A stretch of 64,000 nt of DNA, taken from contig CM023540.1 in assembly GCA_013350335.1 (NCBI GenBank), positions 54,436,905 through 54,500,904 of the forward strand, given 5' to 3'. The notes beneath the pieces were generated by a model that searched no databases, had not been told where the DNA came from, and saw nothing but the letters and a program-made list of their open reading frames with translations. This stretch comes from Chimonanthus salicifolius (lineage: Eukaryota; Streptophyta; Magnoliopsida; Laurales; Calycanthaceae). Each line of letters starts with the position of its first letter. The first letter of the stretch is position 1. A program made the translations under genes and the position numbers. Positions 59,526-64,000 of this stretch are shown in pieces.

Positions 59526-59530
59526 TAGCA
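59526..59530. repeat. Target site duplication TAGCA (right)
   Basis: Matches 46690-46694. Confidence 0.9.
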
Positions 59531-60112
59531 TTCATTTTATGGTCTTCGTTATGTATTATCTATATGCTTTGTTATCACTAATCCATGTGTTAGCCCTACT
59601 AGGAGTCCTACTAGGCGCGTGGTCTAACGCCCTACTTCTACCCTAGCTGATGACACAGGAGATGCCAGAAGCGAAGGACGAGACGGGAGCCAAGCTGAGG
59701 AGCTTGGGAAGGCGTGCTAGATAGTTTACTGATGTTATTTTGGGAAAATGTAAATTGAGTAATTTAGTTTGTGGAATGTAATAATTTAACTTACTTGCAA
59801 TGTTTGGATGTTATTTTGGACATTATCAGTTAAGGTATGTTGGAAATTAAATGAATGTATCTTCCCTGCTATCTAAGAATTTGTAGGTTAGACTCTTTTA
59901 TAATTTTCTGCAATTGGTTTAAGTGTTCCCCGATGCTTACTTCTACATGTGAACCGTTCTCCGTGGATTTCATTCCACGCGCACGTAGGGTTGGCTAGTT
60001 AAGGGCCGGGCTTTAGAAGCTCGGACTTAACTCGCGTCGTGACGTCCGCGCCCTTTGTCACTTTAAAAAAAAAATTAGACTCTGATTATGGTGAAAAGGG
60101 GCGGGTGTTACA
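59531..60112 (+). repeat. 3' LTR of non-autonomous element, last part
   Basis: Continues the LTR interrupted at 46694 and matches 39060-39644 of the 5' LTR to the terminal ...GGTGTTACA. Confidence 0.92.
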
Positions 60113-60117
60113 CTCGG
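60113..60117. repeat. Target site duplication CTCGG (right)
   Basis: Matches 36232-36236. Confidence 0.9.
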
Positions 60118-61895
60118 TTCGAGTATGACTAACACTAACATACTAACTTCTATTCGGACTGGTCCACGGGTTTTACTGCTTTCTGTACCCTCTAGGCTTA
60201 ACTCTCAGATCTTTGATTCGGGACAAGGCAATGAGTAATTTATTTACCTTATGCTTTAAAACACTGTGCATTGGGTGTTATTTTCTACATTTATGTATTT
60301 TGATTGCCGACGCTTCTTAAAACACCCCACTTTAGGTGTTATTTTGCCTTATTCATTTTGATTGCATTTATTTATGAGTGTGTTAATGCACGCCTCGCTT
60401 TTCAAGATCTTTCTTTTTAAACGTTTACTTGCACATTTTTTTATTAAATTGATAAATGACTTAAAGTTTTAATTTTCAATTTATTTACACGTATGTGGAA
60501 CATGCCTAGATTTATGTACTTGTTTATTTATACAGTTTTAACTCTTTACAATCTTTTTCAGAAAACTCACCAGCTAACAGTTAGGAGATTCAACCACACT
60601 GTTTTATTTTGAAATGCATCACATATTGCATTAAACTTCATAATTTCTAAAACCATTGGTCCTATGGCAATAATGGGGGCCCATGGTTAATATATTGATG
60701 GAAACGATGTGAATGGGACAAGAATGTGATACCTGATAGTGCTCAAATGTAAATGGATAATTTTGGAGGTTTCTAAATGTGAAATGTGATTATATGATAG
60801 TGTCATGGAGCCAAGCTTAGCCATTTTGGAACGGAGTACGGGACCTAGTTATGTGCCTAGAAGCTAACTAGTTGAAGTTGGGTTATCGTGTAAAAGATCA
60901 GTTTCCAACACGTAGTTCCACCGGGAACACACTTTGTTGTGTACTTGTATATATATTGTGCATTGCAGGGCTTGTGAGAAAATGAGCGGTAAAAGCCCCA
61001 GTCTTGAAACTGGTTCGCAAAATTTGTACATTCGTACATTAGTGCCCAGACTTGAATCTGGTAGTATTTGTGGTTATTTATGGGGCGTACCCCAATCTTC
61101 AGAAAGGGTAAAAAGAGGTTGTTATTGCCTTCTCGTCATCTGAGCTATGTGTTTTAAATTACAATTCTATTTACTCCAATTTTATAACCCCGAAAAGTGG
61201 GGGATTGAACTAAGTGTAATGTTTATTTCAGCATAGTGAATTATGATATAATTGTTGAATTGTCTTTGTATTGAATTGAAAATCATGTGAGATGTGTTGT
61301 TGGGTTAAACGGTGATTTAATCCATATGTATTGATATGTTTGATTGGTGAAATGTGCATATCAAAGAGAAAATACCCTCACGCACTGTGTGAAGCATTGT
61401 ATTGTGAATAGCTTCGAGTGTAGAACATATATACATACTGAGGTGAAGCACTATACTGTAACAAGTCGTAGTGTATAACATATTGCGGCCTATGTGAAGC
61501 ATTGGTTTGGAGTTAAAATATGTCAATTGACAGGGGAAGTATTTTGAAGAAAAAGGAACATGCATTGATAACAATTGAATGACTATACTAGGGTGTTGAC
61601 CCCATGTAAAGATTTACATGATTTATGGGTGTATAAACTATAGAGTGTTAATATGTTTGAATGATAACATGCTATACTATCTGTTGTTTTCTCTTCAATG
61701 GGTTGTGTTGCTCATATCCCTTAAGTTGTAGGGAACCTTCCTAATGAGGGGATTGAAGAACCCCCGCTGCTTTAGAGATGAGGAAACTAATATTTCCCCT
61801 GAATGAGAATTTATTTAATTTGTGTATTTATAATCTCTTATTGTGTAATAATTATGTGCCCAATTGAGGCACAACTAAACATGGAATAAAACCAC
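60118..61895. other. Sequence without recognised gene, right flank of the large insertion
   Basis: No protein domain on either strand. It contains GTTATTTTGCC-type repeats near 60270-60350, a pair of small hairpins at 60998-61061 and GTGAAGCATTGTATTG-like repeats at 61380-61510 (three spaced copies of TGTGAAGCA/GTGAAGCA). It may be part of an old retroelement. Confidence 0.45.
60998..61061. repeat. Two hairpins with same loop and covarying stems
   Basis: CCAGT-CTTGAA-ACTGG at 60998-61013 and CCAGA-CTTGAA-TCTGG at 61046-61061. Confidence 0.75.
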
Positions 61896-63553
61896 TAAAA
61901 TTCCTAATGTGCTAGAACACGATTGACCCTAGAGGGGGGGGTCAATTGGTCAATTCCAATTTGTTGGTCCTTTTTAAGATTCCTTGATTGATTAATATTT
62001 ATGCAGCGGATATAACAATCAAGTGTGTGAGTGTAAACAAAAGTGATTATGCAATTAACACAAGAATTTAGCTCTAACACCAGAAGCACACGGACACAAG
62101 ATATATAGTGGTTCGGTTAGCCAACCTACATCCACTGTTAGGACTAGGTCAACCTTGAGCTATCCCCAAATTCGCTAAGTGGGGACTTACACCCTCACAA
62201 TTAGAGTTGGAATTCCACCTCACTCAATCGGCTGAGAATTCCACCCACCACTGTCCTAGAGACGACACTCTAGAGTTTTTTATAGTTGTTCAGGAGCCAA
62301 TACTCCTTATTCCACTTTTGGGACAAAGGTTTTAAAAAAAAAAAATTAAAACCAAGAAACACTTGCCTTATAGCTCTTTTCTTGAAGATGTGTGCTTCTC
62401 AAGGATTCACCCAATGTGTGTGGACCCTCTTTCTTATAGACATCGTATAGCAATCGCAATTTCAGGATGACTAGAACAATTGGTTTAAATCCTAGTTAAT
62501 ATCTTATCTATCTCCTCTGTTTCCCTCTCTCACAATCTTAATCAAAGATTGGGTATTTGATTTTGGGTATAGGCATAAGAGAGATGATCATTCTTTTAGA
62601 GTGTATGATTTTTCTCAGTTCAGGGAAGATGATCAAACGATCACACAACACTCATATTTATAGAGAAGTGTAAACAGTTTTTCAAACTGTCAAATACTGA
62701 CACGTCTGTGGTACCGATGGGTTGGTGTTCATATTTATTACCGTTTAACCACCCAACCGTTGCGCATTAAATGCACTCCCAACAGTGTTTTTATTTCCTG
62801 ATCGACAAGTCGGAGCCGCTGATGGGTTGACAGTCATGGCACCGAAAGGTCGGTCCATACGAGAGGCTCAGTCTAGGGCAACATCATTCTGAAAGAGTTT
62901 CATGTCCCGAAACTTGTCCTAACTAGAACGACCTGTCGCCTTTTACCGAGGGGTCGGTCCTAATACTCTCGATCGGTCTTCAATTACCGAGATGTCTGTT
63001 TCTTCTAGAGCCCACTTGAATTCACAGTCCAAAACTCGCAAGTCCTTTACTGATGAGTTGTCGACCACGAGGGGTCGTTTAAGTTCATCACTGAGGGGTT
63101 GGTGCATACGAGACTCTCGGTAAGAGCCTTACCTAGAATGACAGTGTTTTTATCCAGAACCTCTGTCAATCTGGCCTACCAGTCCTTGACCACGACGGAT
63201 CAATCCTATCTCCACCGTGGGGTTGGTGAGAACTACTGGTCGAGCTGACAGTGAACTTAATTCATATTTCCAACTTCACTTCCAAATCACTGTCCAATTT
63301 TCTCTCTTAGGCTTCTTTATGGATTTTACCATTTGTTCAACTAAGACTAGAGATAGTCCGTCTAAGGTGTGGGTACCACCTAAAGTCATCTATGGCCAAA
63401 GGCCTATTGTGATTGCCATATACGATGAGCTTCAATCCCGTGAAGAATGATCTTCACTCTTGGTCACATTGAGTCTTCAAGCTTCTTAGAAAGTGCTTCT
63501 TCCTGAGTCATGGAATTGACAAACAGGGACTCGGCAAAGTCGAGGCACTAATA
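61896..63553 (-). repeat. 3' LTR of second gag-only element
   Basis: 1658 bp. On the plus strand it starts TAAAATTCC (TG changed to TA) and ends GGCACTAATA (CA changed to TA). It has the G8 run near 61935, the TATA box and the GACC/GGTC hairpins (62700-63240) of the family. Confidence 0.85.
62655..62662 (-). promoter_or_regulatory. TATA box of LTR
   Basis: The minus strand reads TATAAATA, aligned with 5929-5936. Confidence 0.55.
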
Positions 63554-63566
63554 ATCTCCCCCTTTG
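63554..63566 (-). promoter_or_regulatory. Polypurine tract
   Basis: The minus strand reads CAAAGGGGGAGAT directly before the 3' LTR, as at 11093-11106. Confidence 0.85.
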
Positions 63567-64000
63567 TCAATTTCATGAGAAAACCTAGAAGCTAACCAAT
63601 TACAAGCCCACCCTTATGAAATCACATTTGAATACAAAATATTACATCAATTACATTTACATATTCAAATGGAAACAACAAGAGTATGAGCTTTGCATAT
63701 TCTTGTTCAGTTTGCTTGATTTCATGTTTTTTTGTTCTAGCACATAAGCAAGCAACACTAGAAAATCATTAGAGGGGTTAGTCCCAAAACATAAATATGC
63801 ATCTATGGGACTAAAAAAGATTAGTATTCGTTCTCCCCCATACACTAATGATTTCCTGGGAACCAATCACTACCTTTTTTATTTCCAAACTTTAAGCATA
63901 GACATTCCCTTATGTCTATTGGCTTCTTCATATTCTTCCCCTTTGTGGTTCTCTCTTCCTAGAGGCCCAAGCACTTTGGCTTTTTCCCATCTTTTGATGT
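63567..64000 (-). other. Internal 3' region of second gag-only element
   Basis: Aligns in reverse complement with about 10630-11092; non-coding. It has a single copy of the unit duplicated at 10661-10736. Confidence 0.75.

Larger units (their letters stand above)
36237..60112 (+). mobile_element. Non-autonomous Tekay/Del-like gypsy element, with an autonomous element nested in its 3' LTR
   Basis: 5' LTR 36237-39644, internal region 39645-43289, 3' LTR 43290-46694 continuing at 59531-60112. A perfect CTCGG duplication flanks it. The internal region is only 3.6 kb. In the gag position it has a short CCHC-finger ORF, and at the end a remnant of the integrase C-terminus and chromodomain-like tail. 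The two LTRs are very similar apart from a roughly 580-bp deletion in the 5' copy. It would need proteins from a relative such as the nested element. Confidence 0.9.
61896..64000 (-). mobile_element. Second gag-only copia-type element, 3' part (runs off window)
   Basis: Minus-strand 3' LTR at 61896-63553, polypurine tract and the last 0.43 kb of internal region. Sequence matches the reverse complement of the element at 5063-12790, including the internal segment around 10630-11092. The rest lies beyond the right edge. Confidence 0.85.

Overview
The window is plant nuclear DNA made almost entirely of nested LTR retrotransposons. I recognise no ordinary host gene. The evidence for a plant is Ty3/gypsy elements of Athila and chromovirus (Tekay/Del-like) type, copia-type gag-only elements primed by initiator tRNA-Met, very long LTRs (1.6 to 3.9 kb) and AT-rich spacers. 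It looks like a large, repeat-rich angiosperm genome; I cannot name a species.

Layout. (1) 1-2190: degraded minus-strand Ty3/gypsy gag-pol, cut by the window edge. (2) 3443-34487: an old minus-strand copia-type gag-only element that received two insertions. One is a plus-strand gag-only element at 5063-12790 (TSD AAAAC). The other is a minus-strand Athila-like element at 15131-33248 (TSD GGTGT/GGTCT), which sits inside the host's 5' LTR. The Athila-like RT gene is split by a solo LTR at 22353-26033 (perfect TSD GTACT). (3) 34488-36231 and 60118-61895: the two halves of a site with no recognised gene, split by a non-autonomous chromovirus derivative at 36237-60112 (TSD CTCGG). The 3' LTR of that derivative received a complete autonomous chromovirus at 46695-59525 (TSD TAGCA). 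(4) 61896-64000: 3' LTR and start of the internal region of a second gag-only element, minus strand.

The youngest element, 46695-59525, has nearly identical 3.86-kb LTRs and an uninterrupted 1543-residue gag-pol polyprotein with every expected catalytic residue. It could be mobile, and it may supply proteins to its non-autonomous neighbour.

Two things stand out. First, the three long chromovirus-type LTR families share one plan despite divergent sequence. A GA-rich leader ends in a good 5' splice site, which is followed by an array of about 25-bp palindromes (TTCGGCCAT...ATGGCCGAA) and by smaller hairpins whose stems covary. In the two elements with internal regions, a plausible 3' splice site lies 2 to 4 nt before the first gag-position ATG, so the array would lie in a 2.9-kb intron kept only in genomic RNA. 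Second, the Athila-like element carries, in the env position after pol, an open 123-residue ORF. Its basic stretch and Cys cluster resemble the small nucleic-acid-binding / silencing-suppressor proteins of flexiviruses.
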